Below are positions 21,578-33,853 of a stretch of DNA of 64,000 nucleotides, piece by piece; position 1 is the stretch's first letter; each line of letters opens with the position of its first letter. The translations under genes and the position numbers were made by a program. The stretch spans positions 19,576,246 through 19,640,245 of the forward strand of contig NC_041824.1 of NCBI RefSeq assembly GCF_900964775.1. The letters run 5' to 3'. Below the pieces are notes generated by a model, which was not told where the DNA came from, ran no database searches, and worked only from the letters and a program-made list of their open reading frames with translations. Source of the DNA: Scleropages formosus. Its lineage: Eukaryota; Chordata; Actinopteri; Osteoglossiformes; Osteoglossidae.

Positions 21578-24500
21578 CTGCAACCAGGACTCAGTGGAGT
21601 ATGCACAAATGCATGCGGCGCTTGCCACGCAAGGCGAGATTTTGGGAGCGCAAGACCAGTCACTGCAGTGCCTGGAACAGACAGTAGACAGATTGATCCA
21701 GGCTCTACAAGCAGGGGGAATCATCCAACCCGCCACAGTGACGGCCCCCGCTGAACAAGCCCCACCTGCACCACCAGAAGCCTCCAGTCGAGCTACACAT
21801 ATCGCCATTCTGGAGCGGTATGATGGCAACCCCGACCAGTGCCAGGACTTCTTCATGCAATGCGAGTTGGTTTTTGAGAGCTCCCTTCGCATGTATCATA
21901 CTGATGATGCAAAGATAGCATTCGTACTATCGTTGCTGAGCGGCCCGGCCCGGGCCTGGGCTGCAGCAGGGTGGCGCACGCATCAGAGAACCACCTATGC
22001 CGTTTTCCGTGACAAATTTGAAGCGATCTTTGACTACCCGCACGTGGGGCACGCTGCAGGTAACCGTCTCATGCGCCTCAGCCAGGGGAATAGGACCGTG
22101 GCTGAGTACTCTCTTGAGTTCCGACCCCTCGTGGCCAAGAGTGGATAGAACTCCACTGCCCTCCTCACCTGTTTCTGCAAAGGGCTGAACTCCCAGATCC
22201 AGGAAGAGCTCACGTACAGGGGTGAGGATTGGGACTTCGACCTGTTTGTGGAGACCGCCATCTCCATCGACAGCCCTGGGGAGGCCAGACCATCCACCCG
22301 GGGTCCGGCCCCGAGGAGGAACCCGAGCCCATGCAGATAGGACAGGGTCATTTTGGGACAGAAGAAAGAAGAAGGCGTTTGGTGGGGAAACTGTGTCTCT
22401 ATTGCGGGTCCCAGGAGCATCTCCATGCCATATGCCCGGTTCGACCACCCCAAGGGACCTCCAGAGACACGAAGGTGAGTCCTGGGGAGCACCGGGGACA
22501 GTTGAGGTTGCCAGTGAGTATTGCCTGGGAGGGAAGCCAGGTACAGGCAAGTTCCCTAATTGATTCAGGAGCAACGGGCTGTTTTATGGACTGGGGCTTT
22601 GACAGAGTGCACCATGTCCCTCTTAAGACATATGAGGTCACCCTGAGAGTGAAAGCCCTCGATGGTCGACCCTTGGGGTCAGGGGTAGTGGATACCCGAA
22701 TCGTCCCTCTCCTGCTTGAGACAGGAGCCTGTCGCCACGAGAAACTGACCTTCTTTCTGATCCGAGCTCCAGACACCCCGATTATTCTAGGTTACCCCTG
22801 GTTGACTCGCCACGACCCGGTCTTCAAGTGGAGCATCAATGAGCTGGTCTCATGGGGAGAGTCCTGTCGTTCGTTTTGCCTCACTCTTCCTTGTTAGGCC
22901 ACGTCGGTGGAAGGGGTACAGGGCCTCCCCCAGCCGGAGATACCCCCTGACTACGAGGACCTACGAGAACTCTTCAGTAAAGCCCGCGCCGCTGAATTGC
23001 CTCCTCACCAGTCCTGGGATTGCGCCATTGACCTCTTACCATGTACTACACCACCTCGGGGTCGGGTATATCCTGTCATTACCGGAACAACAGGTCATGC
23101 AGGAGTACATCAGGGAGGCCCTCGCGGCCAGGCTGATCCAGCCTTCTACTTCCCCTGCGGCGGCAGGGTTTTTCTTTATCAGTAAGGAGGACGGGGGACT
23201 AAGGCCATGCATAGATTACCAGGGGTTGAACGCTATAACGGTCAAATACCCACACCCTTTGCCTTTGATCGCTCCAGCCTTGGAAAGTATTCATGGTTCA
23301 ACCTGGTTTACTAAATTAGACCTCCGCAGCATGTATGACTTGATTCGGATCCATGAGGGGGATGAGTGGAAGACGGCCTTCTCCACTACACTAGACCATT
23401 GTGAATACAGGGTCATGTCATTTGGCCTAGCTAACGCCCCCTCGGTTTTCTAGGCCTTTCTGAACCACATGTTGGGGGACTTCATTAACTGCTGTGTTAT
23501 CGTCTATCTAGACGATATCCTGATTTACTCCCGGACCCGAGAGCAACATATCCAGCAGGTACGGTCGGTCCTCTGGAGACTCTTACAGCACCGTCTCTAT
23601 GTCAAGGGAGAAAAATGTGAATTCCACCAACGCCAGATCTCGTTCTTGGGTTACATCCTGAGCTGGGAAGGAGTTTCCATGGACCCCAGGAAGGTCAGTG
23701 TGGTGACATCCTGGCCTCGACCCACCACAGTAAAGGCGCTCCAACGCTTCCTAGGCTTCGCCAGTTTTTATCGTCGGTTCATAAGAAATCTTAGCACAGT
23801 AGCAGCTCCCCTTACTGCGCTAACAGCTAGCAAGGATCAAAGACTCCCTTTGGGGTCGGAGGCAGAGAAGGCCTTCCAGGATCTAAAGAAACAGTTCACC
23901 TCTGCTCCAGTGCTGAAACAACCTGACCCTTCCTTGCTGTTTGTGGTGGAGGTCGATGCCTCCTCAGCAGGTGTGGGAGCAGTCCTGTCCCAGAGGCAAG
24001 GGGACCCGCCGAAGCTATACCCCTGTGCTTTCTTCTCCAGGAAGATGACCCCAGCCGAACGTAATTACGACATTGGGAACAGGGAACTCCTTGCTATTAA
24101 ACTCGCGCTTGAGGAGTGGCATCACTGGTTGGAGAGTGCTGTCCATCCGTTTGTGGAACCTAGAGATCACAGAAACCCTGAATACCTTGAAACCGTGAAA
24201 AGGTTGAATTCCCGATAGGCCATGTTCTTTACCCGTTTCAATTTTACTGTGTCCTATCGACCAGGAACCAAGAATAGGAAAGCCGATGCCTTATCCCGGA
24301 TTCACGACCCTGAACCGACGCCCGCCAACCCAGAGGGGATCCTGCCTAAGGGATGTGTGGTGGGTCCGGTCCAATGACAACTCCTCCAAGACATCCAAGA
24401 AGCCCAGGATGGTGAGCTAGAACCTCCTGGGAAACCTGTAGGTCATGTTTATGTGCCCATTTCCTTCCTCACGGCAGTGGTGAAATGGGCTCATAAGGCC

Positions 24501-25805
24501 CCGGAGGCAGGGCATCCCGAGATCCAGCGCACCCTTTCCCTGATACAGGGACGGTTCTGGTGGCCTCCGGTGTCCGATGACGTCCGGGACTTCGTCCAGT
24601 CCTGCAACACCTGCGCTCAAACCCGGACCCTGCGCGAAAAGGCGGCTGATCTCCTAGAACCTCTACCTTCACTGACCCGACCCTGGACCCATGTAGCACT
24701 GGACTTCCTAGTTGACCTGCTGGTCTCCAAGGGTAAGACAGTGATCCTCTCTGTCATAGATCGTTTCTCCAAGGCCTGCAGACTGGTGCCCCTTCCGAAG
24801 TTGCCTACAGCTCTTGAGGTTGCTGAGATCCTGTTTGAACAAGTCTTTAAACTGTACGGACTCCCGAAGACATTGTTTCAGATCGGGGACCCCAGTTCAC
24901 CTCTCAGGTGTGGAAGGCCTTTTGGGGACGACTCGGAGTAACGGTCAGCCTTACATCTGGATACCACCCGCAGGCCAACGGCCAAGCAGAACGCCTATAT
25001 CAGGATGTAGCAAGGTATCTCCGAGCCTACTGTTCCCAAAGGCCGCACCATTGGGCTCACTACCTGGCCTGGGCAGAGTATGCCCACAACTCTGCACCGC
25101 ATACGTCCACAGGTATGTCGCCCTTCCAATGTGTTTTAGGCTACCAGCCTGTTCTGTTCCCTGGAGAAACCTCCCAGAGTCCTGTTCCGGCCGTGGAATC
25201 TTGGCACAACGAGAGTGCCTGCATATGGAGGACGGTCCGGTCCCACCTGCTCCGCAGTGCGGAATGCCATAAACGTCAGGCGGCCCGGCACCGGCGTACC
25301 CTTTCCTTCGTACACGGGAAAAGAGTCTGGCTCTCCACCTGGATCTTAACCTGAAGGTCCCCTCAAAGAAACTCAGGGTTCATTACATCGGCCTCTTCAA
25401 GATCGCGCGACGAGTAACACCGGCTACTTACCGCCTTCAGTTGCCTCCTGACCTCCGAGTACACCCAACGCTCCATGTCTCCCTCCTGAAACAGGTAGAA
25501 GTGTCCCTTCACCAGCCGCCAGTCGACACCACACAAACTCCTCCGCTACCTCTTGATGGGGACAGAGGCTACGAGGTCCGGGCCCTACTGGACTCTCGCC
25601 AACGGAGGGGTCAGTTTGCAGTATCTGGTGGATTGGGAGGGGTACAGCCTGGAGGAACGCTCGTGGGTAACCGCTTCTGATATCCTGGACCCCGATCTGA
25701 TTGCTGCCTTTCACAGAGACCATCCAGAGTGCCCGGGCCCTCACCCCCGGGGGCACCCTCCTTCTAGGCCCAGGGCATACGGGTCGCCCGTGGAGTGGGG
25801 GGTAC

Positions 25806-26139
25806 TGTCACGTCCCTCGCAGTCGGCACATTGGTGACACCTGCTGTTTCCTCATAGAAACGGCTATAAAGAGGGATGCCGAGGAAGCCTGGATGCGGAA
25901 CCTTGTTTCGCCTCCTTTGTTTCCTCTCTAGCAGTGTCACAGTGAACCTCTTCCGACATCGACCTTTGCCTTTGTATTTCCTGATCACATTCTTTGTCTA
26001 GCCCTCTGTACTACGTTTGCTGATCGCCTGACCTACGCCTGTCCCACGGCTTTGTTTTTGGATTCTGTTATGGCTTTATTAAACGTCTGCTTACGAAACT
26101 CTGCACTTGAGTCCATCCTCGTGAAGCGCAACCATGACA
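25806..26139 (+). repeat. 3' LTR of the full-length Gypsy element
   Basis: 334 bp, preceded by a purine-rich tract (GTGGAGTGGGGGG), with TATAAA at 25865-25870 and the GCGGAACCTT block at 25895-25904. Ends ATGACA. Confidence 0.9.
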
Positions 26140-26675
26140 CCCCCAATTTAAATAAATATCTTTCTTTATAGAAATCAAGAATGTATGAGACCCACTGAAG
26201 TGGAGATAACTGTTGTATATCATGTACAAAGTAAGTTACAGCTGTCACATGTGTTCTGCTGTTTTCTCACACATTCAGTTAACTGTACGATCGTTATGTT
26301 TCACTATCTGTACATCTTGTGACAAAATTTCAAAACTAAAAATCAAGACTTAATCAGCTGCTACACCCCTACTAGACCACTTTACTTGTCTACTTCTGCT
26401 CGCTTGGTGGTCCCACGCATGATAAGTAAAGCACAGAGGTTCTCTTTTCTGGCTCAATTGTGGTGGAATGACCTCCCCCTCTCACTGAGAACTGCAGAAA
26501 CTCTTGTCTACATTCAAGAATGGTCTGAAAATTCATCTTTTCCAGTTTCACTTTGCCCAAGATCTCTCAAGCTCATGTATGGTGTAAATGTTCATGCACC
26601 TTGACTTTATGATCATAGTCAGATAAGCCTTTACACAGCTGCTACTCCTGTATTGTATGTAAATGTCTATGTACC

Positions 26676-26888
26676 ATGGGGGTGCGGGGGTGCGGTGGCT
26701 TGGACCCCAGTTCTGCTCTCCAGTGGGTCTGGGGTTCGAGTCCCGCTTGGGGTGCCTTGCGACGGACTGGTGTCCCGTCCTAGGTGTGTTCCCTCCCCCT
26801 CTGGCCTTGCGCCCTGTGTTACCGGGTTGGCTCCGGTTCTCCATGACCCTGTATGGGACGAGCGGTTCTGAAAATGTGTGTGTGTGTG
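26676..26888 (+). repeat. tRNA-derived SINE with target duplication
   Basis: Near-consensus, flanked by TGTCTATGTACC at 26664-26675 and 26889-26900. Confidence 0.92.
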
Positions 26889-27082
26889 TGTCTATGTACC
26901 TTTAAAAAAAAATAATTAAAAAATTGTAGAAAGGTGATTAGGATTAGTCTGTCTTGAATTTGTGCACCTACTCTAGCAATGAACATCAGTAGAAAGAAAC
27001 TAACTAGATTCACTTAAGAATAGCATGTTTGCAACAATGTCTCCCTTTCTCTTAATGTAATGCACAAATTGCATTTCTCTGA

Positions 27083-27308
27083 AGGGGGCATGCTGGCGTG
27101 GTGGTGTGGCAGGTTTGGGTTGTGTCTGCTTTTTGCCGGATCTGGGGTTTGAGTCCCACTTGAGGTGCCTTGCGACAGACAGGCATCACGTCCTGGGTGT
27201 GTTCCCTCCCCCTCCATCCTTGCACCCTGTGTTGCCAGGATAGACTCCGACTTCCCGCGACCTCGCTGGGCACAGGTGGCTTCAGTCAGTATATGTGTGT
27301 GTGTATGT
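27083..27308 (+). repeat. tRNA-derived SINE inserted into an older repeat tail
   Basis: Flanked by ATTTCTCTGA at 27073-27082 and 27309-27318. It interrupts a repeat that is uninterrupted at about 38720-38800. Confidence 0.88.
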
Positions 27309-28068
27309 ATTTCTCTGACATGTACATTGCTTTGGAGAAAAGTGTTTGCTAAATTAATCAATGTAAATGTAAATTTATACAAAATCAGCAGCTTTAAGTG
27401 TACGTAATATGAAGACACACAGAGAACACATACAGTGTACTTGAAAGGAAAGAAATGGAGGGAAACCTTTAAGAGTTTCTATGTATATATTTATGAAATA
27501 CAGATGAGATGAAGTAATCTGTTATTTCTAACTAAGTTGGTGCCTTTTTTTGAAAAAGAAACTGCTGAGAACAAACTATTTAACGTAATTTGACTGTTTG
27601 GTTCTTTCATAGACATAATGGCTCCTCTCACCATTATCCAAACAGGTAATTCTCCAGATCTTTGATTAAGAAAACCTTTTTCAGTGTTTAAATAAAGTAA
27701 ACAGCTAAGCTTTTCTTTCTGCCCCAGACTGCAGTGCTCAGGTTGTGCTGACTGCAGACCCTCCATGGTCAGATGCGTTCCCAGGAGACAATGTTACTCT
27801 CACCTGTCAGGTCACTGGATCTGAGGGCTGGATGTTTCTCTGGAGCAGAGTGAGAAATGGAGAAACCTCCCAACTTCAGGGATACAGTGGCAAAGGAGGA
27901 TACCAATACGTACTGAGTCCAGTGAGAGAAACAGACCAAGGACAGTATCAGTGAACTGGGAGGAGAGGAAATGAAGTTTTACTCAGTAACTTCCACAACC
28001 TCACTGTGTCTAGTAGGTCATTTTAATTAAATAATTAACTGTGAATTTGCCAATAAATTGTTCATTTT

Positions 28069-28302
28069 CCTGGGGGGGGGCACGGGGGCGCAGTGGGTTT
28101 GACCGGGTCCTGCTCTCTGGTGGGTCTGGGGTTCAAGTCCTGCTTGGGGTGCCTTGTAACGGATTGGCGTCCTGTCCTGGGTGTGTTCCCTCCCCCTCTG
28201 GCCTTACGACCTCTGTTGCCGGGTTAGGCTCCAGCTCCCTGCGACCCCATATGGGATAAGCAGTTCAGATAATGATGGTGTGTGTGTGTGTGTCTGCATG
28301 TC
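28069..28302 (+). repeat. tRNA-derived SINE in the Ig 1/Ig 2 intron of receptor 2
   Basis: Full-length copy with TG tail and a flanking repeat TG(T/C)TCATTTT (28059-28068, 28303-28312). The same intron of receptor 1 (2579-2667) has the empty site. Confidence 0.9.
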
Positions 28303-28838
28303 TGCTCATTTTTATGATGAAGTTGAGTTTTCTTACATTTTCCAGGTGATCGTCCTCAGGCTGCAGTGATCCAGACCCCCCCAGGCCCTTTGTGGTTCAC
28401 TGGAGAAACTGTGATCCTCACATGTGACATCAGGAGAACATCAGGAAAGTGGAGATATTCCTGGGCAATGAAGAATAAACAAGGAGCTCTAGAGAGTCTG
28501 ACTCCCAAGAGCAAAGAAGAGCAACAAACTCACACCATCCAGCCTGTGACAGAGTCACACAGTGGAGAATATCTGTGTCAGGGAGAAAGAGGGAAAGAGA
28601 GAGTAATACATTCTTTACCTGGATCTGTTGTGTTAAAGGTGTCAGGTAAGTAAAGGAATTGTTTATTTGAAAATATGTTTCATTGTCAAACCAAATTAAA
28701 TATTTGTGTCAAATACCATATACCATCCTTAATTTTGATGAACCTTAAAGTGTTTTTTAATATTAATCATCATAGAAAAGACTGAAATAACACACTCTCA
28801 GTCAAGTATTATATTATATTATATTATATTATATTATA

Positions 28839-29027
28839 GTGGGGGGCGTGGTGGTGCAGTGGGTTGGACCACAGTCCTGCTCTCTGGTGGGTCTAGGGTT
28901 CAAGTCCCGCTTGGGGTGCCTTGCGACGGACTGGCGTCCCGTCCTGGGTGTGTTCCCTCCCCCTCCGGCCTTACGCCCTGTGTTGCCGGGTAGGCTCCGT
29001 GACCCCGTATGGGACAAGCGGTTCTGA

Positions 29028-29104
<77 letters not shown>
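28839..29104 (+). repeat. tRNA-derived SINE with long (TG)n tail
   Basis: Near-consensus body and about 37 TG units (29030-29104) between (TATTA)n tracts. It lies where receptor 1 also has a SINE (3164). Confidence 0.9.
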
Positions 29105-29107
<3 letters not shown>

Positions 29108-29130
29108 TATATTATATTATATTATATTAA

Positions 29131-29242
29131 GAGGGTGCGGTGGCACAGTGGGGTTGGCCTGTGCCTGTTCCCTGGTGGCTCTGGGGTTCAAGTCCTGCTT
29201 GGGGTGCCTTGCATCAGAATGGTGCCCTGTCCTGGGTGTGTT
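29131..29242 (+). repeat. Partial tRNA-derived SINE
   Basis: 5' part only (to CCTGTCCTGGGTGTG). Its 3' edge joins sequence equivalent to the intron before Ig 4, where Ig 3 has been lost. Confidence 0.8.
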
Positions 29243-30861
29243 TAAAGGATGGATTTTAAATCTTTTACATCTCCTGTGTGTTGGACTGTGACTGCTATCT
29301 TTACTTTTCCAGGTGTCCCACAACCCGTCCTGAGTCTACAGTCTGGATGGACAAACATGTTCCTCACTGAAACAGTCACTCTGAGGTGTGATGTTCAGGG
29401 GATCTCTAGTCACTGGGTGTATAAATGGTACAGAGATGGACAGGAGATTCCCATCAGTGGAGATGGAGACACTTACACAATCCTGTCTGCTGCTCGGTCA
29501 CACTCTGGACAGTATCAGTGTAGAGGAGAACTTCCAGAGAGAGCAGTGACCTCCCCACACAGTAGCTCTCTTCTACTCACTGTATATGGTACTGTATAGC
29601 TTTCATATTTTGCATTTACGTTAACATGCTGTACAACGTTTTTGCTGTGCTGAAATAATACCATGAATGTCTTTCCTTCTTCTGTTTATGAAGAAACTCC
29701 CCCAAAGCTTCAAATATCCATGGAGACCCACAGTGAAGACATTTATACAGGAGAGAGACTCTCACTGACCTGTACAGTAGATGGAGATTCAACTGGCTGG
29801 AAGTATCTGTGGTACAAAGACACACAGGGAGCAGTTCTGTCCAACACTGACAGTGACAGGACTGATGGGTCCAGTTACACCATCAACTCTGCTGCTCCAT
29901 CCCACAGTGGACAGTACTGGTGTCGAGCTCACAGAGGAGGGTTTTACTACAATTATCAGAAAATCTGAGGCCCATAATCACAATCACGAAATAAAAAAAA
30001 AAAAAGACATGAAAGTGAAAAGGTTACCTATCCTACTATTTACTAACAGTTGAACAAGAACCAAAAACAAATTAAAACAAAATATTTTTTTTTTCAAATT
30101 AATAAAATGAGGAGGATTAAGAAATCTTCCTGATTTAGCCAAGATAGAGACATTTTCTAACCCCACACTCATGAGAAAACTGAAATACTGTGGATAGAAA
30201 GTGCTTCACTGCATGGAGAAATTGCAGAAGGGTTTGTCTACTGCAGTGGGACGCTCTATACTGAGTACAGAAAAAAATGTGCTTAATTTGTATGAATAAA
30301 TTTCCATTAATTCAATGTCTGCTAACCAGGGGATCTGCATCTGTAAAGGGCTGTGTATGTTTACCAAAGGCTGCTGTGATTTCTTGTAGGGAGAAGGAAG
30401 AAAGCCCAAAGTAATGAGTTTTACTCCAATGTGAAAATGGAGAACAGAAGGGCAGGTGAAGTGTAGTGAGTCTTGTCTTCTGATTTTGGGTGCTACTGTT
30501 CCTTATGAGGCTTTTCCTTAAGTATTTTTTGATCTGCAGGCACTTTTGTCACACCTCTTGCCATTTATGAGAATATTGAGGACATGACTGAAAACACAGG
30601 TTAGTCTCTGTCCTCTGTACTCTTTCATTGTACTAATCCTTACTCTATCTCTCTCAGATTTCAAGGATCTTCTTAGCTCACAGAGACCTTTCCAGATATC
30701 CATCCCCACAGTACCTTACATTAGTTCCATAACTATCAGTGATAACAACTATAGTCCTATAGTTAAAAATGTGAGTAATTTTTACATCTGCCTGTGTTTG
30801 TGGATGCTCAAGAAGCACTACAGTATGAATGTCTACCAACTGTGGGAGTGGATCTGGATCT

Positions 30862-31032
30862 GGAACTGACTTACCATTATGTTGCCACCTTGGTCAAACA
30901 CAGGAGCTCTTTCAGCACCAGGCTGGTCCACTTGTGCTGTTGTGCTTATCAAAGGAGCTCATTGCTGCCAGCAGCCATCAGACTCATTTTGAGAGATGAA
31001 TAAAATTGTCATTCGTTCGTACGTTCGTTCAT
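30862..31032 (+). repeat. LINE 3'-end fragment behind receptor 2 tail exons
   Basis: Counterpart of 9075-9242, ending in a (CGTT)n-like run (ATTCGTTCGTACGTTCGTTC). Confidence 0.6.
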
Positions 31033-31360
31033 CAGACTATATAGCTGCAGGTAAATACAAGTAGGATTTTTCATCTTACTTTGTTTATTTCTGTTTCTAA
31101 AAAGTGTTTTGTTTTTCAGTTTCAGGCAGTTAAGTCCCACCTATTGCCCTGTCTGAGGATATTGTCCACAGCACTGAAACCACTGACCACTAAAGTCTCT
31201 GGATTCATTCATTAGCTTGTCATATTAATATATATTTCTTTTCATATTTTATGTCCAATTAACCTCTGTCCGTGTCATTTCTTCACTTTTAAAACTTCTC
31301 ATTTCTGTTTCTGCTGTATCCATTTAAATATTTGCAATAACACCAAATGGATTTTTTTTC

Positions 31361-31556
31361 TTGTGTGGTGGTGCAGTGGGTTTGGCTGGGGCCTGCTCTC
31401 TAGGGGATCTGAGGTTCGAGTCCTGCTTGGGGTGCCTTGTGACAGATGGGTGTGTCCCCTCCCCCCCAAAATTGCACCCTGTGTTGCTGGGTTAGGCTCC
31501 GGCTCACCGCGACCCTTTCCCCCCCATCTTGGGACATGTGGTGTCTGTGTCTGTAT
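31361..31556 (+). repeat. tRNA-derived SINE, copy-2 specific
   Basis: Box B GGTTCGAGTCC. The matching place behind receptor 1 (about 9880) is empty. Confidence 0.85.
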
Positions 31557-32682
31557 TCTGTCTTAGATTTACGTTGAAAAAACTATAATATGCTATCAGT
31601 AATAAATGATCAATCTATAAAGTGTTAAATAAACAGTGTTTTATAACTGAGAGTCTTTTTTGTAAATTCTGTTTCTCAAACCTGTAAAAGAGCTGTTTGG
31701 TTTAAGGCTGACCTTCCCACTATTCTCTGAAGACCTAGATGGTTGTGGTTTATAAAATAAGAACATGTTTTCGGTTTCAGATATAACTATAGCAGTTTAT
31801 CTGTGCTGTTGCTAGGCAACTGAACAGTTGTCCGTTATAAGTTAAGAAGCAAACACAGTTCTCACAAAGTGACAACGTTAAAATATTGATCTGCTGCAAT
31901 GTAGTCACATTAGTAAACTGAGTACACATGCATTCACTCTTCTGAGTACAAAGGAGTACAACTGAAAATCTTATATTTTTTACAATGGCTTTGAATGATT
32001 TATTCATGTTTAATGGACAGCATCCGCTATTAAAATGTACGCAACCTGCTGTTTACAGTATTTTTTTTTTTTGTGCTCAAAGGCAAGTAGCCCATGTTTT
32101 CACGTGAAGTTAATAATGAGAAATTGTCTTATTCCAGGTTTTCCTGCTGAATGAAAAAGTGCAACTCATGAAACCATAGATGTATAAATTTCTATATTAT
32201 GTTACACGGAAAATTCCCTTAGAATTTCTTTGACAATTCATATTCTGAGAGCATTTTACTTATCAAACTCGATAAACCTCATAAAGTAACACCTCTGTTT
32301 CATAAAGACCTTTACCCATATCACTTTATCAAACAAGCTCAATATGTCGTTGTGCCACACTCCGTTACAAACACTGACGCTGATATTTTTACAAGACAGG
32401 AAACCACTGAAATGAGACGGTCTTCAGTTCAGCATACCTGACTTATTTCCTTCGGTTGCTTTTTCAGTGTAACACAAAAAAAGACGAGACTCTTTCTCTT
32501 TCTCTGCAAAATACTGTTTAATGAAACCATCAGATCAATATTTTTTGGTCCTTAACTATCTGGTTAACTTTTCATGCAGTTCAACTTTTCAGAACTATTA
32601 TCTTAATGACTCAGCATTTCAACTGCTTAATGGAATAACAGTGAACTTTATAACTCAGGTAGCATGTTTTTTACAGACAGGT

Positions 32683-33015
32683 GGTCCCCGACTTATGGTG
32701 AGGTTACGTTCTGCGAAACTCATTGTTAGTCAAAAATTCATTTAATACACCTAACCTACTGAACCTCATAGCCTAGCATACATGCGATGGCCATTACGGG
32801 TTTGCCACTTTCATGCTGGGCAATTATTTTGAGTTTCTCCTCAAGAGTCATTTCCCTGCTATTCTTTCCACCAGCAGCAGGAGACACAGATGGGCATTTC
32901 TGTGACATTACGGATGCACAAAACAAAAGTGCACAAAGAAAGAATAATTCCAAATGTGGGTCCAAATGTAATATTTGGTTTTTTCAGCAGTCAGATCTGA
33001 AAAGAGACCATCCTG
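32683..33015 (-). mobile_element. pogo/Tigger-type DNA transposon relic
   Basis: Opens with the inverted-repeat style wording CAGGTGGTCCCCGACTTATG. On the minus strand it encodes MTLEEKLKIIAQHESGKPV, the CENP-B-like helix-turn-helix start of pogo/Tigger transposases (32790-32870). The catalytic region is absent, so this is an internally deleted or truncated copy. Confidence 0.6.
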
Positions 33016-33493
33016 TAATAAATTGATTGTTTTAATAATTGAAAATTCAGCATTTTTTTTTTATATAATCTAAGGTAGGCATACTCATAGCTCTATAAGA
33101 GCATTATATTATGATAGTCGGTAGTGAACTGTCTTCTATGTCTCTTTACCTGATGTGTTTGTTTTTCTTGCCTTATGCCTGTGTTAAAGTGCTCTGTGTC
33201 ACTGCGTGAGAAAAGCACTCTATAAAAATGAATTGAACTGAATTGAATTGAATCTATTTATCTGTTTCTTTTTAGAAACCGGCAAAAGGGTCATCAAGTG
33301 TCATAACTAAATCCACTGTTTGTCATTTCTGTATGCATTATTGATAACATACTGAGGTCTTTATGGGAGTCAAATGAGAGGTAACAAATAGCAGAAAATG
33401 TAGCAAAGAGGCAGAAAATAGGTAGTAAAACACATAGGAAAGTGCATCTGAAGGAAAGATGACTGAAGTAACTAAGAATAGTTTTACCTTAGC
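33016..33493. other. Spacer downstream of receptor 3
   Basis: AT-rich sequence with a short simple repeat near 33226-33252 (GAATTGAACTGAATTGAATTG). No gene recognised. Confidence 0.5.
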
Positions 33494-33853
33494 TTAAGGT
33501 TTTGGGTGAAGATTATAGTAAAATGAGACAGCTGCAGCCCCTGAAAAGAACAAGAACGTTTATTATAAAGAATCATTTCACTAAAACTGTGATTTTTACA
33601 AAGGATGACTGCAATGAATGACACTAAACTTTCAATGTGAATTCCAGACTGACCTTGACTTTCGATGCCTTCTTCAATTTCCTCATAAATGCCCATAGAT
33701 GGTTCAATGTCATCTTAAAGCGAAAAATAGGATTTTGTAGAAATAGACAGAAAAAGGGTCAGAAGTAAAAAGTTTATAACCTCTTACCTGCAGTTATGTA
33801 ATCCATATTGACCATATAAAACTTCTCATCAGTCTTATTTCTCTTCTTTCGGT
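33494..33853 (-). CDS. Receptor 3 cytoplasmic tail exons with ITIM
   Basis: Exons 33853-33788 ([19 protein letters not shown]), 33713-33654 ([12 protein letters not shown]) and 33540-33494 ([15 protein letters not shown], stop). The first two are counterparts of receptor 1 exons 8580 and 8731. The last is unlike receptor 1's terminal exon and supplies the only canonical ITIM of the cluster. Confidence 0.72.

Larger units (their letters stand above)
21232..26139 (+). mobile_element. Full-length fossil Ty3/Gypsy chromovirus element, Tf1/sushi type
   Basis: 5' LTR 21232-21566 and 3' LTR 25806-26139. Internal parts in order: Gag from about 21561 (wording ERYDGNPDQCQDFFMQCEL as in sushi/PEG10-type Gag), CCHC knuckle near 22390-22440, protease with DSGATG near 22560, RT with YLDDIL near 23505, RNase H near 23940-24200, integrase zinc finger and core about 24490-25150, and a chromodomain ([15 protein letters not shown]) near 25620-25740. 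A 5-bp target duplication CCCCC (21227-21231, 26140-26144) flanks it. It is broken, with several breaks. The two LTRs differ at roughly 20 of 335 positions by eye, suggesting insertion some millions of years ago. Confidence 0.92.
17941..31034 (+). pseudogene. Receptor 2: tandem FcR-like copy, probably inactive
   Basis: Exons matching receptor 1: 17941-17974 and 27613-27645 (signal), 27728-28012 (Ig 1), 28346-28645 (Ig 2), 29313-29588 (Ig 4-like), 29694 to about 29945 (Ig 7-like, cut short), 30390-30455 and 30540-30599 (tail). Ig 1 has TGA at 27952-27954 exactly where the second disulphide Cys (TGT) should be. Ig 3 is absent. A deletion fuses the end of the last Ig exon to intron sequence equivalent to 8140, removing Ig 8 and the membrane exon. 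The terminal tail exon is also eroded (about 31012-31034). The first intron has grown to 9.6 kb by transposon insertion. A soluble or domain-skipped product cannot be excluded because exons are symmetric, but loss of function is the simpler reading. Confidence 0.78.

Noticed and set aside
29030-29245. Reading frames rich in Cys-Val repeats
   Set aside because: They are translations of (TG)n microsatellites attached to SINE tails.
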